In this document: positions 1 to 11,800 of the stretch, one piece after another | How the letters are laid out: each line of letters begins with the position of its first letter | How positions within the stretch are numbered: the first letter of the stretch is position 1 | DNA from: Gorsachius magnificus | Taxonomy: Eukaryota > Chordata > Aves > Pelecaniformes > Ardeidae | Length of the DNA stretch: 64,000 nucleotides | Direction: 5' to 3' | Assembly: GCA_034008185.1 (NCBI GenBank) | Contig: CM067081.1 | Span: 88,432,765 to 88,496,764 of the forward strand | Made by a program: the position numbers and the translations under genes | The notes under the pieces: generated by a model | What the model saw: only the letters and a program-made list of their open reading frames with translations | Database searches by the model: none | Told to the model about the DNA's origin: nothing

Positions 1-2943
1 GTCCTTGAAAAGGCCACAGAGAAGGCTCCCTCCCTGCTCCAATCCAGCACCGCTACACTATCGCTCTTGGTTGGAGCCCACGCTCATGAGGATTTGCTTC
101 CCTTTCCCCCACCAGACCATACAAACCCCTCACCATACACAGGCGCTTCAGTATAGCTCCACAGAACAGGACCGGCAGCTGCATTCTCACTGGAAAGTTA
201 CCTGATGTTGCAGACCTTGGCGAGTATCGAGCTGCTCTCCGGGTCAGCCACCGCAGACGGGAGTGCAGAAGCAGCTGCTTGGCCTTTGCTTCAGCTCTGA
301 GACGAGCAACACCTCAGCGCGTGCCTCGGACAGAGGGAACCACGGCCAGGGCAAGCAGAACGCCACTGAGCGCCCCCCAGACCCAGTCCCTGCCAGGCCT
401 GGGGAAAGGAGGAGCTCCTGATCCCGTCCAGAGGGGGCACAGTGAGACCGACGCCAAAGGCTGGTAATGTGCTGCTCCAGCCCATGTGGTCTCAAAGAGC
501 AGAGGGCAGCGTGTCGAGAGGCGGTTTCTCACATTACTAGGCTGGAAATCAGCCGCTTGAGTTCTACTGGGGATTTTGTTACAGCCTTTGTCAGCCCTGA
601 ATCACCAAAAAACAGGAGTGACAGAACACAGGACTAGAAAGTAACAATACGTGAACAGAGCAAAGCTCTTGAAAGTCCAAGGCCTTACTCTGAACTGACG
701 TTTCCTGGAAGAATCACGCTCCTTGACCTTCATACACGTACTGATCAACGCAGTGGAACAGTAATGAACTGGTAACGCAACTTTAAGGACATGCTGTGAT
801 AGCTATTTCAGAGGCTCGTGTGGCTGTTTAGTTCTTTGTATTAAATAATCAGCACGTGGAGGCTGTGAGATCTTCCAGCAAATCCACCAAGAAAAAAACT
901 GATTTCAGAATCAGAGCCTAGTAGTACCAGTATCTCAGATTGGATTATCCAGCAGGCAAAGGAGTTTAAAGGTTTGCTTTGCCCTTCTCTGTTTCGATTA
1001 ACAGATTGCTGCAATCATCCTTCTAGTTCTGGTCTCAAAGTTTGCCGCTCACATTAAGCAGGTATAAAATACGCCTGAGCTGAAGGGCAGTTACGGGGAG
1101 ACTAAGGAACTCTCAAGTACTTCACTATCACATATGGTCTGTAGTTAACAAAGATAAAATATACGTAGTTTCAACCAAACAGCTGAAGTTGATTCTGACT
1201 CCTTAGCGATACAAAATGCTGAGGCAGTACAGAAACCCACTCCTCCTCCACGTGCCCATCGCTCATGGGCATCACGCCTGGTGCTTGGACGAGGGGTTGC
1301 CATGGCCTTGCTGGCGTACCTGGGAATGTCTTACACACAGGCGTAGGAGCAAAACCTTCAGATAAGCACTAGCGAGACAAAAATTTAAATCCTCATTACT
1401 TTTTAGGCAACAAATAAAAGTGACATCATCTTCCAAATGAAAGAAGATCCACCAGCAAACTTCACAGAAGTCCATATTGCAATGGACATCCTTAGCACTG
1501 CTTGAAATGCGGCCCTTTCAAATGCTGGTGCAGAGCGTTGAGTCTAAGAACCTGATTTCCAGCTGCCGGTTTGAAAACGGTGACCCACATCACGGCAACC
1601 TCAAATGAATTCAGGCAGACTGGGCAGCACCACCTGCAGCAGTCTCTCACAAAGCAGTAACTGAACAAACGGCGCAGTGGTCTGTTCTTCCAGTACGCAT
1701 CACCTGAGGCTTGAAATAGCAGAAGACATAAATCTCGCACCATCCTGCTTCCCAAACCTTGGGATTTATTCCCAGGCTTCTCTTGGAAGTGCGTGGAACG
1801 CAGATGCATGGAGCTGCCCCTGCGAACTCGTCTGTCTTTTCAACAGAAAAAGCAAAGAGCTCCTGCAAAGCAACCAGTAACTGGCAGTGAGGCACCCCGC
1901 CTTCAACTTCCACTGCTGTTTCGGGCAAACCCCCACACGCCTTGACCGCTGTCTCAGCGGTTAAAGAGAAACTTGACACAGCGGCAAGGTCTGCAGGTGA
2001 AAGCCACTTCTCCAAGCAGGAAGGATCTAGCTGGGCTAGGAACTTTCGTGACAGCCCCACCACCGCCACCTCTGGGACAGGTACTCCACAAGCCTGCCTC
2101 GCCCAACACCACCCGCAGACGCTGCCCCACCGCCCCCCGATGAAAGTTCTGCCTCCCCCCGCAGCCAGCCCTGCCTCTCCTGCAGTGCCGAACCCTGGCA
2201 CCAGCCTCCTCACGATGCCTGTAAGAAGAAACTCACTTTTAGCAGCGTTTAATTCTGGAGATGACCCCCGCAGGGCGCCCCACCAGCCTGGCAGACACAG
2301 CGGGCTCAGGAGACTGGTCCCTGCACCTGAATTTTTTGCTGAACAGTTACCAGATAAAGAAGTGATGCTGTGAGCAGGGACCAGAACCCCTACCACTGCC
2401 CTTTCCGAGTGCCCCAAGCACCAGACCCCAAAGCTCTGCTCCCCTCCTCCAGAAATCTCCCATCTCTGCTATGTAAAAGAAGATAAAAGAGGAAGGAGCA
2501 GCCAAAAGTGCCTCCAGCCTCATGGACAGGAGGCCTGCAGGGATGAGGATCCCCTGCTACCGGGGCAAGTGCTCCAGTGTATTTTCTATGCAGGTAGCGT
2601 CATCCACCTACACCTTCCACAAAAGGAGTCCCCAGTTTCTTTCACGGAAGCTGAGTATTTACCCTTTTATTTTCCTGTTAGCTAGTGCCTAGCCTGTGAA
2701 GAAACCATCTCTCCCACACCTCATTAAAAATGCATTCAGAGGAGGACCAGCAATCAAACAAATCTGTCACCAGGCAAAGGCTGGACTGAATGTGCAGTAA
2801 AATCAATTATGCATGCAGAAAGTTTAGTGCAAGTTCCTCAGCTATACCCTCACTCAGCGGCCCATGCTGTACCAGCTCCAGCAAGCTTCCTCCCAGAACA
2901 CCATACACCACAACGTGGCTGCAAAGGAATCATGCGTATTTGA
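1..2943. other. No recognisable gene
   Basis: Mixed-composition noncoding sequence. The section around 1900-2400 is moderately GC-rich and open on both strands (minus-strand ORF 1647-2417, plus-strand ORF 1942-2373), but neither translation resembles a known domain and the two overlap. PRDX4, the next gene beyond ACOT9 in mammals, was looked for and no exon was recognised. Confidence 0.5.
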
Positions 2944-3396
2944 AGAATCATAGAATCGTTTAGGTTGTAAAAGACCTTTAAGATCATCAAGTCCAACCGT
3001 TAACCTAACCCTGCCATCCCACCACTAAACCATGTCCTTAAGCACCACATCTACCTGTCTTTTAAATACCTCCAGGGATGGGGACTCAACCACTTCCCTG
3101 GGCAGCCTGTTCCAATGCTTGACAACCCCTTCAGTGAAGAAATTTTTCCTAACATCCAATCTAAACCTCCCCTGGCGCAACTTGAGGCCATTTCCCCTCG
3201 TCCTATCGCCCGTTACCAGGGAGAAGAGACCAACACCTACTTCGCTACAGCCTCCTTTTCTCCAGGCTAAACAACCCCAGTTCCCTCAGCTGCTCCTCAT
3301 CAGACTTGTGCTACAGACCCCTCACCAGCTTTGTGGCTCTCCTTGACATGTTCCAGTAATGCAACGTCTTTCCTGTATTGAGGGGCAAAGAAGGGC
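2944..3396 (-). mobile_element. CR1 LINE fragment, 5'-truncated
   Basis: The plus strand begins with the reverse complement of the avian CR1 3' end (AATCATAGAATCG, then ...AAGTCCAACC), so the element lies on the minus strand. It continues through the region encoding the reverse-transcriptase C-terminus (the part reading [12 protein letters not shown] in intact copies), and stops near 3396. It is diverged and truncated, as most avian CR1 copies are. Confidence 0.92.
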
Positions 3397-4989
3397 TACC
3401 AGAAGCTGTTACGGTAAGTTTGAGCAAGTAGTTTTAATATTTATTTTTTTAAATACAGAAAAATAAAAACATTTAAAACAAAGTGCTTTTTTGGGCACTG
3501 AGCTCAGCCAGTCCCACAGAAATCTCCTTTTGTATCACCATTAACTACCGAGAGGCTTAGGGGAGGCAACCCAGCTACCACAGACTTCCTCCTCCTTGCT
3601 GTATTCCAAGATGCAATGGGCACGGAAACATTTACTTTCCCCTACAGAGCCAGAGCCAATTACACAGATAGGTTCACGATAAATAATAAGATTTTCTACC
3701 AATACCATTAGGCTTGTGGGGTAATGGTTAGTCACAGCAGGGATGGGTTAGTCATTGAGTTGCAATATAAACTCAACATTAATTACCATGTTAAAATATT
3801 TTAATTCTGAATGCGAGATCTGAGAACAATTTTATCTCATACACAAAGGTATACAGCGACGTGCATAAATAATACCCTTGAACAAAGATATACTGAGCCT
3901 ATTATCAGAGAGGGTGACAACTTGGGAGTTACCTTCTCCAAGTAAAAAAATACATAAGCGCATACTCTATGTCTTTCTCTTCATTAGTATATGTATTTTC
4001 TGTTCATTAGTATATGTATTTTGTATCTTTTACATATGTATATATACACACACACATATTCTGTATGACTGTACAGACATTGCTATAACTACTGTGATTG
4101 TGGTACGCAATTAAGTTACCATGAACGCTGAAAACACACTAATTCTTCTAAGCATCTTCATTCGTGGGATTCATTTTCTTCACTGTGTCCAGAGATGTTG
4201 ATGTCACGCCTTGCTCCCTACTCTATTACCTCTTTTTCTCCTCTCCAATCTCTTCCTAAAGGTTGAATTTAGAAATTATGATACATTCATATTTAAGTAC
4301 AGCTGAAAAGGCAGTAGAGGAAGAACTCTGTACCCCCCTAACTTACAAATGTTATACAAAAGTGACCCGGGTAGGATCACTGGGTCAACGACAAAATCCT
4401 GCAGGTAGTCAGGAGCAATACATAGGTCTGAAACAGATTCCTCCACTCCCTGCCTTCCCACTTATTTTTCAACAGCCAGCAGCGATCCATGCAGTGAGGG
4501 GGGAAGAAGCTGGGATAGAGTTTCAGTTCTTTATTTGTGCGGTCAGCCAAGTATACTCAGCTTCCAAAGAGTTTTAAAAAGGAGTGAAACAGAAAATACA
4601 ACACATATCCACAGTGTCATAACCGTTCAAGAAAAGGATTGTAACATCATGCAGCTGAATCAGCGCCGGAGTGTGGCTGAAGAGAGAAACGCTATGTAAG
4701 GAACCAAGAGCTTACTGTCACTGCAATGCACGAATCTGATCCTGATCAGGCAACACGCCCGCGCCCCCGCTGGAAAGCTAGCGAGCTCAGAACTACAGGC
4801 AGCCTGATCCTAGAAAGGCAAGGCTGATGTGTAACACGCTGCTTATTACAACGCTCACTCTTCCTCCCAGGAATAGCAATCAGCTGTTAGGAGCCATGAA
4901 CTTTACGCTGTCCTAGCACCAAAGGAAGCTGGTCTTAACTGTGAATTTCTCAATCTTTCTTACTCAGAAATAAAATTTCAACATGTTGC
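3397..4989. other. AT-rich noncoding sequence downstream of ACOT9
   Basis: No gene recognised. It contains a 23-bp unit starting TTCATTAGTATATG repeated twice in tandem (3980-4022), followed by a short TATATA/CACACA tract (4038-4060). Confidence 0.5.
3980..4022. repeat. Tandem duplication of a 23-bp unit
   Basis: Two near-complete copies beginning TTCATTAGTATATGTATTTT, at 3980 and 4003, with 20 bases identical. Probably a replication-slippage duplication in AT-rich DNA. Confidence 0.8.
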
Positions 4990-4995
4990 TTTATT
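4990..4995 (-). promoter_or_regulatory. ACOT9: Nearest canonical AATAAA downstream of the ACOT9 stop
   Basis: AATAAA on the minus strand, read as TTTATT on the plus strand. Reading from the stop at 6582 to here I find no other AATAAA. If used, the 3' UTR is about 1.6 kb. An earlier variant signal such as TATAAA near 6008 is possible, so this assignment is tentative. Confidence 0.35.
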
Positions 4996-6420
4996 TTATC
5001 AACCTGTTCTGTGCATCTGTGCCAGTTCACATCATTTCTACTAGCTGCTTCCTGATTTTAAAGATTTTTAAACCTAGCAGGGAAGCCGGAGTCTACTCTC
5101 GTGTATTATATAAGACATCGTATTTCATCCATTTAACCTACCACTGAGCCCAACTACTGCTCTTTGGGTGTCTTGCTCAGACAGGGTATCAGTCATGATT
5201 TGAAGGTATTGGAGGTCTAATTTTGTGTTTGTGACTGATCATCCTCACTTCTAAAAGCTGATGCCTCCCATCCACTCACCTTCCTAATTTCAGGATGTTG
5301 GGCTTTACCTGCCTGATATTAGAGATTATTAAAACTCTCTCCGCTACATCAGAAGCACTTCAGTTCGAGAGCATTGCGTACTTTCTTCCTGTTACTTATA
5401 TGCCGCAGTTATGTCCACCGTGGTGCCCCCTCTGTGGTGGGGAATCACTCTGTCCTTTGCAGGTAAACATGACAACCTTTAAAGCTGTGCAATACTCGTA
5501 TTTCATGACTGTCTACCAAGGACCCAGACAAATAATTCATCTGAGGAGGCTGGCCTCTAGCTGTACCACCCCCCAGTGGGATAAAAATCCTCCCACCATT
5601 CAGCAGCTGACTCAGGAGCTGCTCAACACAGATTCTCTGGACCCCTAAGTCCAGCATCAAATATAACCATTACCATTTTGGCAGCATTTTACCTGTCCTG
5701 CTCCCATTCCCTAAGAAACTGAAGTGTTCTGCTCTACAATGCCGTTGCCCAGTCCCACCCAATCTCACCAATCAGATCTCTACTCTACAGGCCATGAGAA
5801 ATAATTCATTAAGGAACTCACAGTTATAACAAAAAAAAAAATAGAAGAGGCTGGCAAGGACTGGCTGTACACAAACAGAATGCCAGAAGAGACCATCTGG
5901 CCACCTCATTTCATTGCAAAATCAGTTTCCTCCCAAGGGAACATGAAGCCATGCAAAACAGAAGCTGCAACAACCTTATAAAATCCCAGCTGATGGGAAA
6001 CACCTGCTTTATACTGCACACACGCTAGGAACTTCTGAGCTTATGCTGCTGCCCAGATGTATGTGTCCCTGTTAAAAAAAAAAAAAATACGGCCCTAAGC
6101 CTAATTTACACAAGAATGTAGGTCAAATGGCTTCATCTGTGGGTATCTACCTACTGCACACATTTTTCTGATAGAATTTCTATCTCTTATCAGGGCAACA
6201 CAAAGGAGAGCTACTAAGGGAAAGAAGGCAGATGGTGACAAGTCAGCAAAGGTCGTAATGAGATTTCTCAAAGCAGACAAAGAGAAGCTATCTAAAGCTT
6301 AAGATTGTATTTTTTCAGCCTTTTTTCCTTAGCATCAGCATGCAAAAGTAGATTTCAAAAAATCCTAGCAGCAGAAAATAAAAAATCCAAATATATGCAC
6401 ATAAATAGCATTAAAAAGGT

Positions 6421-6490
6421 GGTTTTTGTTGTGGGGTTTGGTTTGGGGTTTTGTTTTGGCTTGGGGTGGGCTTTTTTTTTTTTTTTTTAG
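6421..6490. repeat. G/T-rich tract ending in a T-run
   Basis: GGTTT/GGGGTTTT-like units followed by about 19 T. On the ACOT9 strand this is an A-run followed by CCCC/AAAACC units inside the predicted 3' UTR. The plus strand has several GGG/GGGG runs and could form a G-quadruplex. Confidence 0.6.
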
Positions 6491-6581
6491 TATTGCAAGC
6501 ATCTGTCTGTTAGCCATCTCTGGTGACAACTCTTTCCAAGACGGCATGCTGCTACACTGCTGATGCAGCATTCAGCGCGTG

Positions 6582-6640
6582 TCAGATTTCTTTCATGATT
6601 GCAGCAAAGTGTCGCTTCCCATCTAAATACAACATGGACT
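6582..6640 (-). CDS. ACOT9: ACOT9 last coding exon
   Basis: Acceptor CAG at 6643-6641. With the GC donor at 6890 the exon reads E-S-M-L-Y-L-D-G-K-R-H-F-A-A-I-M-K-E-I-stop. The segment through RHF matches mammalian ACOT9. After RHF there are 7 residues instead of about 17 in human. If the GT four bases further downstream of the previous exon were used instead, this exon would be read in another frame and end at about 6487. Confidence 0.9.
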
Positions 6641-8850
6641 CTGAAATAAGGCGGAGAAGAGAGAACCACATTAGTAACTCAGCATCAACACTGGGCAACT
6701 ACACAGAACAGCAAGATGAAGCAGCAACCCACACTGGCATCAAAGCATAAAATAAATGTGGTTTGCCACGAAATCCTGTCAAATTCTTCAAATGCCAATA
6801 GTTCACCTACTAAAGTGACCAACGTTCCAACCGCAAGACAGCTGTCTTGTCTCCAGAGTTATGATGACAATGCCATAATTGGATACTTGCCTCCATAAGT
6901 TTTGGGGACAACCCGTGGAACCTCATTTTCTGATATAAATGTAAAATGGAAGATATTGGTTGTCTGGTGCTCCCTGGTATCTGCATCATAAACCTCACTG
7001 TGTACTCGAACCTGGATGTAGTTTTTTTCTGTGTAACAGACCTACACAGTTAAGATAAGAGTGAGAATTCATAATTTATCACTGGCTCTGAAGAACTGCA
7101 ACAGACTTCATTGCACTATTTAACAAGAAAAGTCACACAATCAGTATCAGTGATTAACAGTGACTACAGCAAAGGTAAGTTTTTCTGCTTTTCAAAAAGA
7201 AATCAACTCCTACCTGTCCAGAAAGCAATAATAAGGATCCAACCTCAACTGGCCTCTGAAACATGATATCATCAACCGATACAATAAAAGGTCTGGAACA
7301 CCTGAGCAAGAAAAAGAGAAATTTCTTCTTAAGAATAACGAGGGTGTTAGAAGAAATTTAAAATATTTCATTGTTAGAATTTTAATGAGAAGTTACTAGA
7401 AAATAGATCCCTCTCTTAAACACAGGCCACAGGAAGTGCTAAAGAATTATGTCATCACCCAAGACAAAAAATAACTGGAGGAAACCTCTCTCGCACACAC
7501 AAAAATACACACTCCCTAAGGACACATTACTGCATCATTATTATATCTTACAACTTACACTTGCTAGGCAACCTTCATGCCATCATTGCCTCAGTTTTCC
7601 AAGCACTGACATAAAACACTTCACCTCCTAACAGGCTGCGCATGCTCCATTAAACTTATGCATAGTTCTTTGCTGGGTTTCAGTCACACTTTCTAAGCAC
7701 AAGCGGTTACTAGCAGTTCAGAAACCATTCCTGATGTGTATGGAATGAAAAGATGCAGCATTTATTTGATAGAATGTCTATTTTATATGGTTAGAAAGAA
7801 AACTTATTTTCAAAAGTCAGACTAGATAGCTTGGTAAGATAAAACAGAAAAAGGATGTATTTTCTATCTTGACATGTAATGGTTAAAAACCAAGCTCCAA
7901 GGAGCAAGATGCAAATATATTCGTAAATACAACAGACGCTCTAAGTAAAATAGTGCTCTGCACCAACAGTGCAGGATTCTACTAGACACCTAGGTCCTTT
8001 CTACTCAGATTGTCAGTAGGTTGGTTAACTTGGCTTCCCGACCTATGAACATGTGCACACTGCTCTGGATTATATAAATATTGCAGGCCCACGACTCACC
8101 CATAGCTGCAAGCAGTTGCCCATCCCAGTTCAAATGCCTTTCTCATGAGAAAACCCCCAAAGATCCTATTGAAGATGTTCCGTTCCTGTACGTAGAAACA
8201 AAAATCAAACTGCTATATTACATGTATTATTTTCAAAGCATTGTGTCAAAGCCTGCACTTCAGTTCACAGCATTTAACAGAACTTCCAGCATCTGAAGGC
8301 ATAAAAAGCACTACTGAAATACCTATGCAAAAGCCCAAATGGCTGAGGCAACTTTACTTAACAGGAGCTCATCCGACTCATTTGACAACATAAGATAAAA
8401 ACTCAAAATCGTGTCAGCAACCAGAAGCCCAACTCAAACACTTTGCAAAGGAATTTCTTTACAGAAAAGGAACAGTCTGGTAAGAAAAAAAAAGTCATTA
8501 AAAATCTTCTCTTTTGAAGTGGCAATCCATACAGATAATAGAAAAATGGGAAAAGAAACTAAGATCTGAATACATTGCAAGGACTGCCAAAATGAAATAA
8601 AATAATGGATTGACTAGTCTTACAAGACAATTCGTAAGTTACTTTCTGTAATTCATTAATATTTTTCAAAATACCTGAGGATGGCAAATCTGTAGGCCTT
8701 TTAGCTTTGCATCTTCCATCCACACTGAATTGGGTGGTAATTTACGACTCCGGAAACTTACTGTCCTTTGGAAGAGACAATAAACTTTATAGCCCACATT
8801 AGCAGAATTCAGCAAGTCAAAAACGCACAAATACCAAATGCAGACACACA

Positions 8851-8884
<34 letters not shown>

Positions 8885-11800
8885 CCAAAACCCAGAAATG
8901 CTATCACTAAAAGCTGTTCCAATGGACCTTGAAGCCTTATCTAAAGCGGTATTTTGTTTCTGCAATAAGCCTGCACTCATGATCTTTCAAAAACATCTGC
9001 TAATGTTCAAACTTATGTGAATGAACAAGCTCAAGAGAGGTACATGAAAGAAAAGATGAATCACAACCACAAAGCACACACTTTGTCAGAAAAGCCTTAG
9101 TCTTTTTTTTTAAGTCATAATATGAATTAAAAGCACAGAACGAGCCAACAGAGTAATTCAACATCAAGCATGCAGACAGTTTGAGGTTTTCAAATCCAGA
9201 CAGAATGTGTACAAAATACATCTGCTAATTTTAAGGGAAATCATGTCTCACTTTGGTAAACAGCTTTCAAAATAAAAATTGTATAATGTTACTAAGTTAA
9301 AGAAATTATAAATTAGCCACAAATACTACATTGCATTAATGTCATTAGGCACTGTTCTATCACCATTGGCACTGGATGACTTCACACAAATCTCAAGTAC
9401 AAGAGAAGTATGCCAACAAGTGCTTCCCCGAAATAATGGTGTCAGGCATTATGTTTAAAACAAGGTTACCTGGTCAAAATATGGCCAGTTCCTGCCCTCA
9501 AAGTTTTTTTTCTAGATATCACGGCAGGAAACTCTTAGATTGTGCAAGTCACACAGCTGCAAATCCATTCCATTCCCTTATTTGGTTAAACTTCATTAAC
9601 TTTTTTCCTCAAGATTATTCCTAATGGCTTGCTCAGAAGCTCTTTGTGCTTACACTGTCACTTCACCATCTTGGCACAGCTAATGCTTTAACAAACGAAG
9701 GTCTTTTAAGAGATGCAGATTTAAGTTTGTACCCATGTTTCAAATAAAATGCCACAGAATTTAAATGGTGAAATGGGAAAACAAAATGCGTGCTTTTATT
9801 CCAGACTACCCTCTTACGAGCACGCATTCAAAAGGCACATGATTTTTCTCTTTTCATAGGATTTGAGTTCTCCTCAACCCCTCCCCTTCTTGCCTTGTGT
9901 CCAATGTATTAAGGAATATGTCATGAACAATGTTTCTTTCTTCTGCAGTGGGAGCCATTTTCAGTAAGGAAGCAGTGCTGAAATCAATCCTCTTCAGCTT
10001 GTTCACTAAGCATTAAAAAAAAAAAAAAAAAGTCATATTAGAGTTCAAAAAAACCTCCAAACATTTGGCTTGGCTCTGAAGATTTTAACCTGGAATCAGC
10101 TCTCTCTTCCCTTTTTTCTCTTTGCCCCTGTACGTTAAAAGCTGCAACTTCACAGTCCCATAGATTCAAACAGAAATTGGGCTTTTAGAATTGACTGCAT
10201 CAAAGAAAAAATAAAGCAGTTCACTGTTACTTCACCAATGTGCTGAAGACCTTTTATACATATACTATGCTACTCACCCATCGCTCCTACAGAAAACTTG
10301 AGCACTCCCCTCAAAGTACAGAAAAACAGATCAAACAAGAAACCCTACAGAACAATCTTCTTCAGGTTATGAGGTATAAGATGGCATAAGATTGCAAATT
10401 TTTGATAGAATTCATTACCATAGACCAGAATGACTGAAATTTTAGGTTAAAAGATCTTCAGTTTATTCAGTCTTTAATGTTTCTCTAATTCTCTGCTTCA
10501 AAATTCCAGCTTGAAACAAAAGAAGATGGAGCTACACACTCCTTCCCCTGCTCTTTCTTTTTCTGAGTTTCTTTCCAAAAGGAACATGGGCACCGAGACA
10601 GGTAACGAGCTGCAATGCACCCAGCAAACCCACCATGGGGGCAATCAACCAGCCAGAGCATTAGGAAAGCCTGTGCTGCACTCAGGTCTGAAGTGGAGCG
10701 AGCATCCTGGAAACAGAGAAGTCGGGGAGGGAGGGGGGGGGGGGGGATGCAGAGCACATCAGGAGCGCCCTTGTGTGTCGGTTTAGCCAAAGCATTTCCA
10801 ATAATGTAATAGCAGGCCCTTAAGCTCTCTTACACTACTGACACATGAGACAGAACAAAAATCTGTTATTAAATAAATCAAGAGCATTTCTAAGCAGCGG
10901 AACTTCTGCAGTCTACTTCCTTCTACCTACTAAGTTGAACCTGAGGCAGATGTGCATACTACCAGGAAGTATTACGTACATTCCCCTTGCTTGATGATTT
11001 CTTCTTCCTCAGGGGTCTCAGGAACCAGTGGATTAACAAATGCTGGCCTATGGACAGGAATTTTTTTAAGGTTACAAACATTATAAGAAATTGTCCTGTG
11101 AATACATTGTAAGTCTTCCATGTTTGCCTACATACACGTTACAAGGCTAAAAGACGTACGCTTCAGGTTATGTGGCAGCTGCCAAGGGAATATCATATTA
11201 ACTTTAACTCTGAAGAAGCACTTAAGTGATCCAAGCACCATCTAGTATAACTGAGAAAGAGCAAGCAATGTGTCTCTGCTTCTTGAAGAGCTAAAAGTGT
11301 ACCCACAGATTATAATGAAGATTATTCAAGCAGAAAGCTGCTTATAAACTCAGCAAATGAAGATGCAATGTTCTCTAAAAGAGATACACAAAACTTGAAC
11401 GGTATCTTTCATCCTGGAATAGAAAGAGCACAGTGACATAGCTAGCAAGTGTTCTTATAATCTACATGTTCCCATGACAGCCTTATCAGCAGCCAAAAGC
11501 TGTTTACCACATGTACTACTTATCATAGAAGATGATACGAGGTTGCCTTGAGTACAAATTTCTATGTTTATTTTACTGCACAAATAAGTTTACTGTAACC
11601 TACTTATATAACATCTAATTATTTCTTCTCATGAGGCAAGGCAAATGCTTATTTCCAAGAGCCATTCTTCCCCATAATTTCAAATTATTATTTTTCCAAT
11701 TATTATTTTTGCTGAACAGCCCTTTACTTGGGCTGGTGACAAGAGGCATGCAGAGAGGACCTTTTCACTTGGAACAAACTACTCTTTCCTGGTTTGCTAA

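Noticed and set aside
1647..2417. 256-codon open frame on the minus strand near the window start
   Set aside because: Overlaps an opposite-strand ORF in a GC-richer patch; the composition is not protein-like and no family is recognised.
1..5000. PRDX4 3' exons on the plus strand
   Set aside because: No peroxiredoxin motif was found; the gene may lie outside the window.
8666..8980. 104-codon minus-strand ORF as an independent gene
   Set aside because: It is ACOT9 exon 11 with read-through into both introns, including the poly(T) tract.
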